Source: Rotaria sordida
Taxonomy: Eukaryota; Rotifera; Eurotatoria; Philodinida; Philodinidae
Length of the DNA stretch: 64,000 bases
Direction: 5' to 3'
Assembly (NCBI GenBank): GCA_905250125.1
Contig: CAJNOL010000058.1
Span: 220,109-284,108 of the forward strand
Shown here in pieces: positions 1-16,600 of the stretch. Position 1 is the stretch's first letter, and each line of letters starts with the position of its first letter. The notes under the pieces were generated by a model. The model made no database searches. It saw only the letters and a list, made by a program, of their open reading frames with translations, and had not been told where the DNA came from. Position numbers and translations under genes: made by a program.

Positions 1-749
1 GACTTGTTCAGTTTGAGAAAAAAAACAATATTCTCTCTGATGTTATTATCTATCAATATTTGCAATTAAATTTTACACATTTCATTACGATCTAATAAGT
101 TGTTTTGGATAGAGTTATTGAATATATCTGCCATAAATATCTTTAATAAGTAATATTCAGTAATTATTCTATGTGTTGTTTCTTTTGTAATATGAAATCA
201 GCTTAAGAAATAGATAAACCATTTCATTCGAATATTTGTTTATAAACATCATGAGTTTCAACGCATTTTTTTTTAATGACCACATTAAATTATTCAGAAT
301 AAGCTTGAATTTCTATCTTAGTAATCTCACAAAAGATTTGAAATGTAACCTTAATGTATTAGTCATTTGATCTGATTTTATCACACCTGACTTATAGTTT
401 TGGTTTTATAGTTGCAAGACACTTGAATTAAATTATCATTATAGATATTTATCAGAATTAAGTTCAATGAAACTTGGGAGATTAGACTATTTTTAACTAT
501 AGAACAAAAAAATGCTGAAAGGTTATTAATGTAATTCTTTTCATCGGACTTTTGAAATATCTCTAATAGTAAAATGTTGATTCTCAAGTGATTACTAATG
601 ATTTGTAGGAAATGATACAATTATTGATGAATGGTTAGTCATAGATTGGTATGGATGACGAGTTTTACATATAATAAAATATATGATAATGAAAGCAATA
701 CGATCACAATATATCTTTTTGGTTTTGCATTTCATAAAATTGTTGCTCA

Positions 750-1575
750 AGTAGACTAATGTACCAACTAGTCCACTCTCAAGTTCGTCATCGCAACATA
801 CATTTTGATCAAAATCAGCTATTTACTTTAGTGCAAAAGTGTAATAAGCGATTGGCATTGTCGAAAAAGAATGAACAATAATCAGCATGTCCTAACACAT
901 GTTATAGAGAATGAAGGACAGATAGAAGCAAAATATGTAAGGACAGAAGAATTGTTGTTTGATTGTATTGAAGCATGCAAATTGCTTAACAAGTTTATAC
1001 CAAAAGGTATATAGTCAAAATTAATACGAACACATGTTGCGATGATGAAATCGTGCAGATTGATGATAACATTGATCGGCCAGAGCAACATTTTTTCCTA
1101 ATTAGATAAATTATTTTTAGCAAGTATTGTTAAGATTTCCATATGTCATGTAAGAATAGAAACAGATTATTTCATATGAACAAAAGTAATCTCTGGATTT
1201 TTTGTTTAAAAGAAGTGTTGCCCAGGGAGACAAATGTTACGTATCCGTCCAGTTTATATCGCCATTGCAATATGTATTTTGATCAGTTGGAATCTTTTAC
1301 CTCTTGAAACGAATATAATAAGTAATTTGGCATTATCATTCCTATGAGCTGTCAATCGTTTGATCGTTACACACTCCATTCTATTTATTCTTTTACACAA
1401 CTGTGGCATATATAAAGACATAATTATTGCATTGCATTGTTCTTTTGAGGGGGAAAAACTCATTTAGAGAATTCTTATCAAAAGGTAAACAATCAATGTT
1501 ATTCGAAGGCATGTTGCAATGATGAAAACGTGCGGGTTAATGCAGACACTAACTTGCCAGAGCAACACTTTTAAA
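750..1575. repeat. Diverged direct repeat, two copies of about 330 bp
   Basis: Two copies in the same orientation, at about 751-1095 and 1226-1575. Matching blocks come in the same order: an 'agac(t/a)aatgt' start; 'tcgc(a/c)a(c/t)tgcaa' followed by a 'ttttgatca' block (788-815 and 1258-1290); 'ttggcatt(g/a)tc'; 'tcaaaaggta'; a 'catgttgc(g/a)atgatgaaa(a/t)cgtgc' block (1031-1056 and 1511-1536); and a shared end 'gccagagcaaca'. Identity looks like 65-75% by eye. No open frame is kept between the copies, so this is probably a decayed non-coding repeat. The rest of 1-1906 shows nothing I can name. Confidence 0.6.
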
Positions 1576-1906
1576 AATGATATTATTCCACCATAGAATT
1601 GTTTCATCAATATGATTTTTAATTGTTGATTCACTAATAAAAATTGCAAATGAGAAAATCTTAAACTAAAAAGTAATTGATGGTAATTATTAGACAAGAG
1701 GATATGGTTTTTTTTCTTAGTATTTATTGTAAAAGTAGTTCTTAACATTTTTAAATATATTGAAAATGAGTATTGACTTAAATCTCGTCAAAATATTGAA
1801 AATAACAAATAAATTCTTATATATCAACTATTAATTTGAAGTAAAAGCGGGTAGATATTTTTTTTTATGTATTATTAGGAGTTGTTGTTTATTTAAGTAT
1901 TGAAAT

Positions 1907-2410
1907 ATGCTTCAACTCATATTTAAAATTTGGCTTTCTATGCTTACAAATTACTATTCAATATGTCAATCAACAATTATTCTCTCTCGATCAGATATTT
2001 TTAAATTACATCGTCGACAATTATTTGTACGTTATAAACGTTTTGATGAACATCTACAATCAGTAAAAAGAAATTTCATGACATATAATAATGATAAATT
2101 GATTCTTTCTAATACAATTACTAATGCATCATTAATATTCAATAATCAACAATATACAACAAATAGATTAAAGAAAGCCTTAATCATATTTATATCATTT
2201 GTTAGTTCTATTATATTCATATCGATAATCATTGTTTTAGTTTTTATTTGTATCAAGTGTAATCGTCCATCACGAATTCATAAACAGATTTCTATTGAAT
2301 ATCTTAATTCAAATGAAATGATTAATTATTTAGAAGAATCAACATCAATTAATACTCAATCACAACGATCAATTAATTCATTGACTTCATTAAAATATTC
2401 TAATATTTAA
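1907..2410 (+). CDS. Small single-pass membrane protein, unknown
   Basis: Intact 167-aa reading frame with no recognised family. An in-frame TGA at 1901 fixes ATG 1907 as the most upstream start. A T-rich stretch ending in TTAG at about 1878 could be a 5'UTR splice acceptor. The N-terminal half is basic and has no convincing signal peptide. A membrane segment at about residues 88-115 (ALIIFISFVSSIIFISIII...) is preceded by RLKK and followed by IKCNR, then a Ser/Asn-rich tail of about 50 residues. This resembles a small single-pass membrane protein with a short tail on the basic side. Codon usage and AT content match the neighbours. The stop at 2408-2410 lies only 67 bp from the convergent stop of the next gene. 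It could be a 3' exon of a larger gene, but I see no upstream coding exon. Confidence 0.45.
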   Translation: MLQLIFKIWLSMLTNYYSICQSTIILSRSDIFKLHRRQLFVRYKRFDEHLQSVKRNFMTYNNDKLILSNTITNASLIFNNQQYTTNRLKKALIIFISFVSSIIFISIIIVLVFICIKCNRPSRIHKQISIEYLNSNEMINYLEESTSINTQSQRSINSLTSLKYSNI

Positions 2411-2477
2411 ACTAGTTATATAAATAATATTTTAAAAAATTCTTCTTTATTGAAAAAAGAAGGTAAAAATAATTTTT

Positions 2478-5400
2478 CTAAGAACTATCATTACGATCTT
2501 CTAAATTAAGCATATCATGCAGATTTTCTTTTGTATTTTCTTCACTTGTTGCTTTGTTGTTATTATTCAATGTTGACTGATCTTCTTTGCTAGATATTGT
2601 ACTATCGATAGTATCCGATGGCGGCGGCAACGACGTTTTTGTTGTTTCAATCTTTGAATGTTCTCGTATAATTTCATTGGCTTCGTTTATTTCGTCCTTG
2701 ATTTCTTCAGGTGTTTTCGAAGATTTAGATTTTCCTCCAAATAGAGTTGCCGCTTCGTCACGGATAACTTCAGAAATAGTTCGGGGACGTTGAGAAGAAG
2801 ACGAAGATGGTTGAGAAATTTGTTTAGCTGGAGGTGGTGTTGTAATAGCGAATGGACAAAGTTTATGTTTAATTTTAACTTCTTGACCAATAAGTTGAGA
2901 TCGTTTTTTATTATTTTTTTTTGATTCAACTCCAATCTTCTTTGTTGTCATATGTTCTTCCTTAAAATGTTTTTTTTGTTCATCTTGATTTGGTCGTCTA
3001 GATGCATGTTTATATTGGTTTTTTTGAGTTTTTCGATGTTTTCGAGTTGATGATTGGGTTTGTGAAGGTGGTAATGATGGTGTTTTATATAAATTTTTCA
3101 TAGCTTCATCAACACGTCGTTCAGTATATTTATCATCTTTACCTAATTTCGTTACATGAGAACGTATAAACTGTTTAGCACGCTTTTCTTTTCTTATTTT
3201 TAATTTTTTAGTTGGAATTTGTTTTGTTTTTTCTGATTCTGTTACTGATTGTTCATTATTGTCTTGTTTACAAAATGAAAATGTCATAGGTAATGGTAAA
3301 ATACAAATAGATTTTTTAGTTGTTGGTAAAAGACCATTTAAAACATAAGATGATGCATGATGCAAATATTGTGTAAATGATGTTTCATCAATATTAAGAG
3401 ATTTTTCGGACGAATCTTCAACTTTTTCCATAAGATTTTTTTTCTTTTTTCCTTTTGATGATGATGATGGTAACTTTTTAGTACGTTTTTCATCTTCACG
3501 ATTAGCAGCTTCGTTTAATGCATCAAGTTTACGTTGGACACGATAACTAAAATAAATAACGATATGAAAACAAAAGTATGAGATTTTTTCTAAAGACAAT
3601 AAATTTAACTAACCGATATTTCCATCCGACGCTTCGATCTTCTGATGTAAGTCGTGCTAATTCAGGATCAAGCTGTTTCTGAGTTGGTGTTTGACCTTGA
3701 CTTTTATTTATTGCTGTTTTTGATTTATTATGTTTTTGTGCTTCATGCATTTTTGATACATGAGATCGATCTTGCGAACCGACAGACTTTGTTTTGTTTT
3801 TTGGTTTGTCTCCAGTTGGTGTTTTTGGTTTGTCTTCAGTTGGTTTTTTTGTTTTCTTCTTTTCTTTTGACTTCGGCTTTGATTCAACAATTGTTTCTTC
3901 AGTTTTATTAAAACTTAATGTTGGTAAATCAAAGACCATTCCAGTTTCTAATTATTCAAACAAACAAAAAAAAAAACGAAAACGAAGTTTTATAAAAATT
4001 GAATGATAAAATAAAAATTTACCGGCTTGTTGTCGTTTTAAATCATCGAGTTTGCGACGGATACGATAACGATATGCCCAACCAACACGACGACCTATAG
4101 CATTTACTTGACGTAGTTCAGGATCAAGATCATTTTCTCCTTGAATATGTTCATCATCTTGAGATTTACTTAAACTTGATTGTTTCTTTTCTTGTTCAAG
4201 ACGTTCTTTTCGTTTCTCTTGTTCATTATCAATATAATCTCCACGTTTTTTAGCTTCAGTCATTTTATTTATACGATATCGATAACGCCAACCAACATTA
4301 GGCTTATCGTCCTAAATGAGAAACAAAAACAAATACAAAAAAGAAATTTGATTTTTTATTTTTATTAAATTTTAAAAAAAATTTGAATTACTTGTACAAT
4401 TGTTTTTGGTTCTTCTTTCTTTTTTATTTCATCCGCATTAGGAACAACTGGTTTATCTGAAACACGTTTACGTCTACCACTTAATTCTTGTGGTGTTTTA
4501 CGTTTAATAGCTTGTAAACCTAATTTTAAACGTTCTTGATCTTCACGAATATTGTCACGTAATGAATCAATATAACGAGAAACACGATAACGAAATTGCC
4601 AACCGACACGAGGCTTATATAAACCATGATCATATGACTGAACGATAAGGATTGGATCAGTAGATTCATCAAAAGATTTCATTCGACGAAATTTTTGTGT
4701 TTTATCGATATCTTCTTCATCGTCTTTATTATCTTCTTCATGCTTAATTTTTCGTTTAGACATTAATAAACGACGTTTAGGTACAAAAGTTTCGGTAATT
4801 GATACAGTATTGACAGTATCTTGGTTAGATCTATATGTATAAAGGAAGGGTTAATATTTACATACAGGTTATTGAATTTGTTTTCTTTTTGATTATTCAC
4901 CTGAAAGACTGAAAATGTTGTTTTAATGAAAGTAAAAAAAGAAAATTAATTATAGGTTTTTTATTTTTTTTGAATGAAACTGAAAGATAAGTAATAGAAT
5001 AGCTATAAAACTAAAATCTTTAATTTATAAGTTTGAAAAAAAAAAAACAACAATAATTTTGATTTTTGTCAAAACGTTTTAAATAGAGTGTTAATACTAT
5101 GAATTTTTGCAAAGGTTTAAATGGTTAGTAAAACAATCCCATCGTAAAATAATCATCAGCTTAAAAAATGACTTGAAAACGCATTTCGTATGTGTACGTG
5201 GGTTCATTTTTTTTTTGTATAAAGAAAAAAAAATTAATTTAGTTTATTTGTATGATTATACGAACTAGACCTTAAGACCCAATTTCTTTTCTCTCTCTTG
5301 TTTTATGATTCATTAGAAAGACTTAAGCTCGATAAATAGCCGACTCAATCGATAAATATTAATAGTTTAGTAGTGCATTAGCAATTTAGTACGAAGTCAT

Positions 5401-7383
5401 TGATAATTCACAGAAGTAGTGCTCAGGCAGTATATCGAAACTCTCGAAATCTAACTCAAGAATCAGATGACAATGCTATTTCGCCAGTCTAACAGAATTA
5501 GGCAAGTACAAGTATGTACTCGTACTCGTACATGCCTAGTTCTGGAATCTGACATATAAAGAAAAAATATTGAAATCTATTCTTATGTTTAACATTAATC
5601 TTTGTCATAGAGGAAACTGACTGATCGGTCGAAAACAAAATTTCTATTATTACAACTCAAATTACTAATATAAATGAAAGATCTTGTAAAGAAACATGTT
5701 TATAAAGTTGAGAATTTGTTTTAATTTTTTAAAACAAAATTTCTAAAAATAAAAAATAAACTTACATTTTATCTTCATTCCCACTTGTATCATCATCATT
5801 ATTATGTTTAAGAAGTTTTCGTTTTGAAAGTTTTTTATTATGTGAAGAATCAATTTTTTTCTGATTTTGTTTTGAATTTGATTGTCGTTTTTGAAAATGT
5901 TGTTTAGTTTTTTTTTCTCCTGTAATTTTTTTTTTATTTTTATTTTGTTTCAATTTTTGAGCATCAAGATAACGTGAAATTCGATAACGATAAGCCCAAC
6001 CAACTTTCGGTTTATCATTCGCATTAATTTCATTTAATGATTCTGATCTTTTCTCTTTGTCATTTTGATCTTTTGATGATATTGAATGTTTCTTTGTTTT
6101 GACAGAAAGTAATCGACGTTTTGATATACTTGTCATAATAAATGATAAATTATTAATTGCTACATCAGGTATTTCATCATTTAAATCAAAATCATATTCA
6201 TTATTAGTTATATCATTATTCACAATTATTGATGTATTATCATCATTAATTGAAAGTAATTTACGAGAATGATATTGTTGATGTTCGTTTATAATATCGA
6301 CTATATGATTGTTTTGTGTATGATTATCATTAAGAAAATCATCTGACAATTGAAACATATTTTTAACAAAATGATAAGCACGACCAACAACTGAATTATT
6401 TTCATCATCAGATGTATCTAATGTTTCGTCTATTGTATTGATTGTTTCTGATTTATCTTTTTGAGGTTTTCTATCTATTTTTGATGATGATAAAGGAGAA
6501 GGTGAAGAAGTTGTAGACGGTTTATCATTCATAGATGAAGTGAGAGGTATATTTTCACTTATTTTATTGACTAATATTTCCTTGGGTTTTTTCTTTTCAT
6601 CAATATTAGCTTCATTAACTCTTTTTGTATTTTTTACCTTTTTATTATTTATTGGTAAAGCTGTTGTTGTTGTTGTAGTAGTTAATTTTTTTGTAATATC
6701 TTTTGCAATTGGAATATTACGAGTAACATTTTTAATTTCAGATACTTTTACTTGCTTATTTGATTTTGATTTTTTTGATTTTTTGATTTTTTTATCAATT
6801 TTTGGTGTTGAATCAGTATGAAATAATGTTTGATGTTGATGAAGTTCATCATGATTAATACCTACTAATTCTTGAATTTTAGTATTGATTGATGATTTAT
6901 GTTTTGTAGAATTTTTCTTTTTCAATTCTTTTTTCTTTTGTTTATTTGATCGTTTTAATTTTGTTTTTTCTTTGTTTGTATGCGATTTTCGTTTTCCTTT
7001 ATTTGTATGCAATTTTGATTTAAGTAAATGACTATATGAATGAGTTTTAGGACCAAGTGATTTTGGTGATAATGGTCGAATATAAGCTGTAAGACCATGA
7101 GAATCACTTGAACGAGCATATTTTGGTGGTGACGATGGTAACGATGATGATTTTGAAGATGTTGAACTATCATGAGATTTCTTTTCTATTAATGATGATT
7201 TTAATGAACTAACCGACAATAAACGACGAGAAATTGGACATTGAAAATTAAACTTAAAGAATAATTAAAATGTTTTGATCGAGTTTTTTTTTTGTCTCTT
7301 TATAATTTACTTACTTCAGTAAGATCAACTGTAGATAATAATAAAAATAGAATAAATACCAAATAGAATCGGGAAAGCTCCAT
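2478..7383 (-). CDS. Secreted lysine-rich protein with five VGWxYRYR repeats
   Basis: Six exons (7383-7315, 7252-5766, 4830-4392, 4311-4023, 3947-3614, 3546-2478) join in phase to give about 1,228 aa. Exon 1 is a classic signal peptide (MELSRFYLVFILFLLLST). The rest is Lys/Ser/Asn/Thr-rich, nearly cysteine-free and probably disordered. The motif VGW-x-(Y/F)RYR-(I/V)-x-(R/K), usually ending LD, occurs five times, at about 6000, 4605, 4295, 4090 and 3625/3546 (the last is split by intron 5). A degenerate VGRAYHF copy lies near 6385. Three copies follow a (L/T)DP(E/I)L motif 10-15 residues upstream. Five R(R/K)LL sites punctuate the N-terminal half. Intron 1 uses an AAG acceptor; intron 2 is 935 bp. 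I do not recognise the family. Secretion is inferred from the signal peptide. A processed peptide precursor or a structural matrix protein are both possible. Confidence 0.75.
5485..5560. repeat. Small inverted repeat in intron 2 of the VGW-repeat gene
   Basis: Within the 935-bp intron 4831-5765, 'aggcaagtacaagtatgtac' at about 5501 pairs with 'tcgtactcgtacatgcct' ending at about 5538. The pairing extends outward (cagaattagg with ctagttctgg; cagtct with atctgac). This gives a near-perfect hairpin of about 70 bp. Nothing else is evident in this intron. Confidence 0.55.
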
Positions 7384-8853
7384 GCTATATTGTATAATAT
7401 CTAATAATGCATACAAATCTCTTTCCCTTAGTAAAGAAAAATAAGTTGCCGTCAATTATGATTTACTATTCTTGATATTAATATCTACGAACAATGACCA
7501 TTTCATCAAGTCTATCTTCTACAACGGCCAACCTTGTTCGATAGTTGATTGTCAGCATAGAAGATATCTATATCTTCTATTGAGTTCTATACGTTTTCTG
7601 TTTCTTATTTATATTCTTGTTATTTCTTTTTTCTTTTTTCTTTGTAGAGTAATATTGTCGTCCTTTAGCGGTATAATGATTTACTAAGGACAAAATATAT
7701 GTAAGAAAAAATTGCAAGAATATGTGTGTATGAATGTATATATATAATAATAATTGGGCTCAGCCTTTGTGTCAATCAACTAAGAACGTATCAGTTAACA
7801 GTAAAAGTCGATCTGATACCTTTAATAAACCACAGAATGTCTTGTTTGGTTTTAGTCGATAGCCAACATATGAAAGATGGGTCGTCTGTTCGATAACTCT
7901 AATGGGCTTATGGGGGAAGAGTATGAGACAAGAATCAAGCAAGCAATAAGTAATGCCACTATTAGATAATCAACAAAGCAAATCTCCGGCTGGATTATTT
8001 TATCCAGTATTTTGCTTCTTTTTTTTTCTTTCATATATGTATAATTATCATACATTCTATTCCTACTCGTAACGGGAAGAAGAGAAAAAAAACAACGGCC
8101 TTGGATGCGGTTAAAAGAAGCACAAAACGAGGTCGTATCTTCCTTTATAGATATATTACTAAGATATATTAACAACAACAACTGGTTTATATGCTATGTT
8201 GACATTCCTAAAGTCTAGTTGGAATAATATGTAGTTCGACGTAAACTGGGAAATTGTATACGTATTAAATAGAAAGAAAGCCAACCTAGCTAAGAAGCTA
8301 AAAGAATCGCAGTCGGTTGATGATAGACGAATGTAAATACAAACATTTGTGTTATATACATATATATATATATATGTCTGTTATACTTATAACTCGCACA
8401 CGAATGCATGTAGCCGTAACAAGTGAAATATCATTGAAGCATAGCAAATCAATCATACATGGTAATAGCAGTCCTTCAATGAGTCTCGAACGTGTATGAA
8501 AATTATTCTACCGATCAGTATAAAAATATAGATATATAATTAGATAATGATTATATTGTTTTTTTTCTTCTGATTTTTCAAAGCTGAAGTGATTTATGCT
8601 TTATCGTATATACATACACATACACATATATATGTATATATATATATATATATCTTTATTCATTTATTTCATAACATACGAATTTTTATCAGTATTGCCA
8701 TAGATGTCAATAGAAAAAAAAAGGAGGGAGGGGAGAATAATAATATATAATAACTGACATTGTTCCAAAAGAAAGATATTGTAATGATGTGAGTAAATAC
8801 CATATAAATAGAGAGAATAAACAAGCCAAAAAAAAATAAAGAATATCGAAAAA
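7384..8853. other. Intergenic region between katanin 3' end and VGW-repeat gene start
   Basis: About 1.5 kb with no supported gene; open frames here are short and lack splice or family support. It should hold the promoter of the leftward VGW-repeat gene near 7384 and the katanin 3'UTR. On the minus strand, AATAAA signals for katanin lie at about 8654-8668, within or beside an AT dinucleotide run (8619-8652). Confidence 0.5.
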
Positions 8854-13318
<4,465 letters not shown>

Positions 13319-13609
13319 CTGAAATAAAAATTATTGTTGTCTACTAATAAAAATAAAACATATTCAACAAAGAGTAAATATATTATTCAATATATGCAGA
13401 TCATCTAAAGTATGAAATAAATATAAAATATTGATTGTAAACAAAAAAAATCATTTATTTTTAGTAAACTTGATGTTTATTTCGGAAAAACAAACATTAA
13501 AAGATGAATTTTTACCTAAACAATGGTATTTAACACAAAGAAAAACAAACAGATAATAATAATGCTGCAAAAAAAAAAGACTTGAACAATCTTGATAATT
13601 TATTGTCAA

Positions 13610-16600
13610 TTAAATTTCTTCTCCACATTCAAATCGTGCAAAATTATTAACATTTAATTGATTTTCATTAAGAAACATTTCAACTGTTTTTTTCTTATCA
13701 TCAGTATGCATCCATTTTTGATATAATAAACGATCTTCATCATTTCCTATTTGTTTCTTTTCATTTAAACCAATTGTTTTTGAACGTGTTGCTACAATAT
13801 GTTGAGCAAGTAAACGTCCAAATTGGTTTGTCTATAAAATAAAAAAAGAAGCAATAATCCTTAAACTTTTTATCCAGTTATCGTGGTTCGTTAATATATT
13901 ATTGATCAAATTTCATATTCGATTAGAGATTAGATTATTTTTTATTTTGATAACACGAAAAAAAAGAATACATTTATGTAAGGTTATATATTTCTGATGT
14001 AAACAAAGAGAAACAAAAACAAGATTAATCCGTGAAAAACAAAAAAAAACCCTATATATATATTCTTCATCTTAAATAAATAGAATATTCGATTTGTATT
14101 CAATCCTAACAAACGAATATGACGGAAGCACTTGTCAATACGTATACTAATACGAATGATATTCAATTAATCCGTATGGAATATGTAGATAAAACAGCAC
14201 ATTTATCAACACAACCAAATTCTTTAAATGAATTAATTGATTTAATTTATCAAGCATTTGCTACAAATGATGTTGATATTGATTATGTTTCTACAATAAT
14301 GAACAATTATAAAGGTAATATGAAAGAATGGTTACCATATATGAAATTTCAACCAAATAAATATACAAGAAATTTAGTTAATGGTGGTAATGGAAAATTT
14401 AACTTAATGATTTTATGTTGGGCTGAAGGTCAAGGTTCATCAATACATGATCATACAAATTCACATTGTTTTATGAAATGTTTACAAGGAAGTTTAATTG
14501 AAACAAAATATGCATGGCCAAATGATGAAAATAAAGAAGAACAAATGCGTATTATATCTCGAACAGAATTAAAAGAAGGACAAGTTACTTATATAAATGA
14601 TACAATCGGCTTACACCGTGTTGAAAATCCAAGTCATACGGATACATGTGCTACATTACATCTTTATGTACCACCATATTCTCAGTGTAATATATTTGAT
14701 GAACGAACAGGTCGAACAAATGAAGCACATGTTACATTTTATTCCAAAGGTGGGCAATTAACAAAAAATGAATGAATGAATGAATAGTTAGTTCATTTTC
14801 TGGTCCTTTTTTTTGTTTTGATAATTTGACTGGAAAATAAATGAATTTAATGCACATTAGGTAGAAATTTTTTTTTCACTGTACAAGTTTTTTCTTTATT
14901 ATATGAAAAATAATGATTTGTTGATTTTCTTTTTTTTTTTCATCAATAAAGAACAACAGTAATTAATATTTATTTTATTCATTACAAAATCGATAAAATT
15001 ACATCATGAATAATCATATTTATATGTGACTTTGACATTATATTTCAAATAGTGCTATTGTATATATGAAATATTTGTATCGAAATACATAACGTTATTA
15101 GATTTCAAATATTACGTAATTGTGAAGTTTAGAATTTCATGGGGGTGTGTGATGAGTTATTTTTAATAGAGAAGAAAAAAAATGATTCTTTCTTTTTTTT
15201 TTTTTGTTTCTGTTATTTTGATAAGATTAAATAATAATTGTCTTGATGACACAAAATCATTTTGTCTTATCAAAATGATTCATATATTGAAATATAAAAC
15301 TTACCATATTATTAAATATGTCAGTAAGTACTAATTCACCATTATCAATTGCTTGTGTTAATGGAATTTTATCTTGTATGTCGTAATATTTTCTCGTCCA
15401 TTCTGATGATTTATCATTACGAAAATCGACTTGAGCTATTTTTAAATTTGGCCAAATATAAATAATTTCTTTTAATGATGGTATTCTTTTATAATTAATT
15501 GATTTTTCATGTAAAATAAAACGTTCAGTTGTTGGTGTAATAAGTTCAATAATAACAATAGGTTCACGTGTTATTGCTTGATCAGTTTTAGGTGGTTGAT
15601 TACTAAGACATAAACTTGGATAATAAATATAAATAGGATCAGGTGTTTGTATACGTATATCCATTGGAAGTATATGAATATTTTTTATTTGTTGTTGTTC
15701 AATTTGTGCACTTAAATTTTTTACAAATAAATCATGTGTACTTTCACGTGATGGTAATGCATAAATATATCCATTAAGATATTCATGAAGTTGACTCGTT
15801 TCATCTTGTTGATCAAGATAAGTACTTAATTCAATTGGTTTTTGAATATTATTTTGACATATTGTTCGTAATGGATAAGAACGAGTTAATATAGTTGAAG
15901 ATAATGTTGAAGTATTTTCATCCTAAAACAGAGAATTTAAAAAAAAAAATGATGTATTTTTTTTCGATTTAATGATTTATTACATTTGAATCATTTGTTA
16001 TTGTGGAATCAATTTGAGAATAATTAACAAGTGCACCATATTTTCCCATACGACATGAATCTGTACTTGCATTATTAATTTGTCCATGACAATAACTAGC
16101 AAATAATTGATTATTTTTAATATTAAATACAATACCACGTCGTAAAACAACATTTTCTCCAACTGATCCAACACATAAAGCTGCCATATCAGCTAATGTT
16201 TTTGAATGATCATCAACAGAAGGTAAAGTTGATAGAGCATCTTTATCATAGAATACCTTTATAAAGAAATGCAAATTAATAGAATGAACAAAAAAAAACA
16301 AAGATCATCAAAAAAAATAATAATAATAGAAACCTTTTCTTTCGATTTATCCTTTTGATTAGTTATTAGACTATTTGCAACATGAGAAACAAGTTGTTGA
16401 AATTTTTCATTTTTAGCCACAAAATCTGTTTCACAATTAATCTAAATAAAAAACATATATTTAGTACCAGACAAAAATTTAAAGCAGCTGTATTTTTAAG
16501 CTTTCTTCTCGGTGGTAATAGCTAGGAAGAACCCGAAAAAATGTTTGTATAACTGAAAGAATTCTCTATCAGGATTGGTAGGCTTGAAGGCTACAACAAA

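Noticed and set aside
2587-7173. Multiple open frames in other phases over the VGW-repeat gene
   Set aside because: They are shadows of a Lys/Asn-rich frame with few stops on either strand. The six-exon model joins in phase and carries the repeated motif.
7852-8181. 109-codon minus-strand open frame
   Set aside because: No recognisable domain, and the translation shows no compositional sign of a real protein. It sits in the space expected for the VGW-gene promoter and katanin 3'UTR.
15305-15922. Uma2-like exon as an independent gene in a TSFM intron
   Set aside because: It has no start or stop of its own, is bordered by a TTTTAG acceptor and a GTAAGT donor in phase 0, and the EF-Ts parts on both sides join through it in frame.
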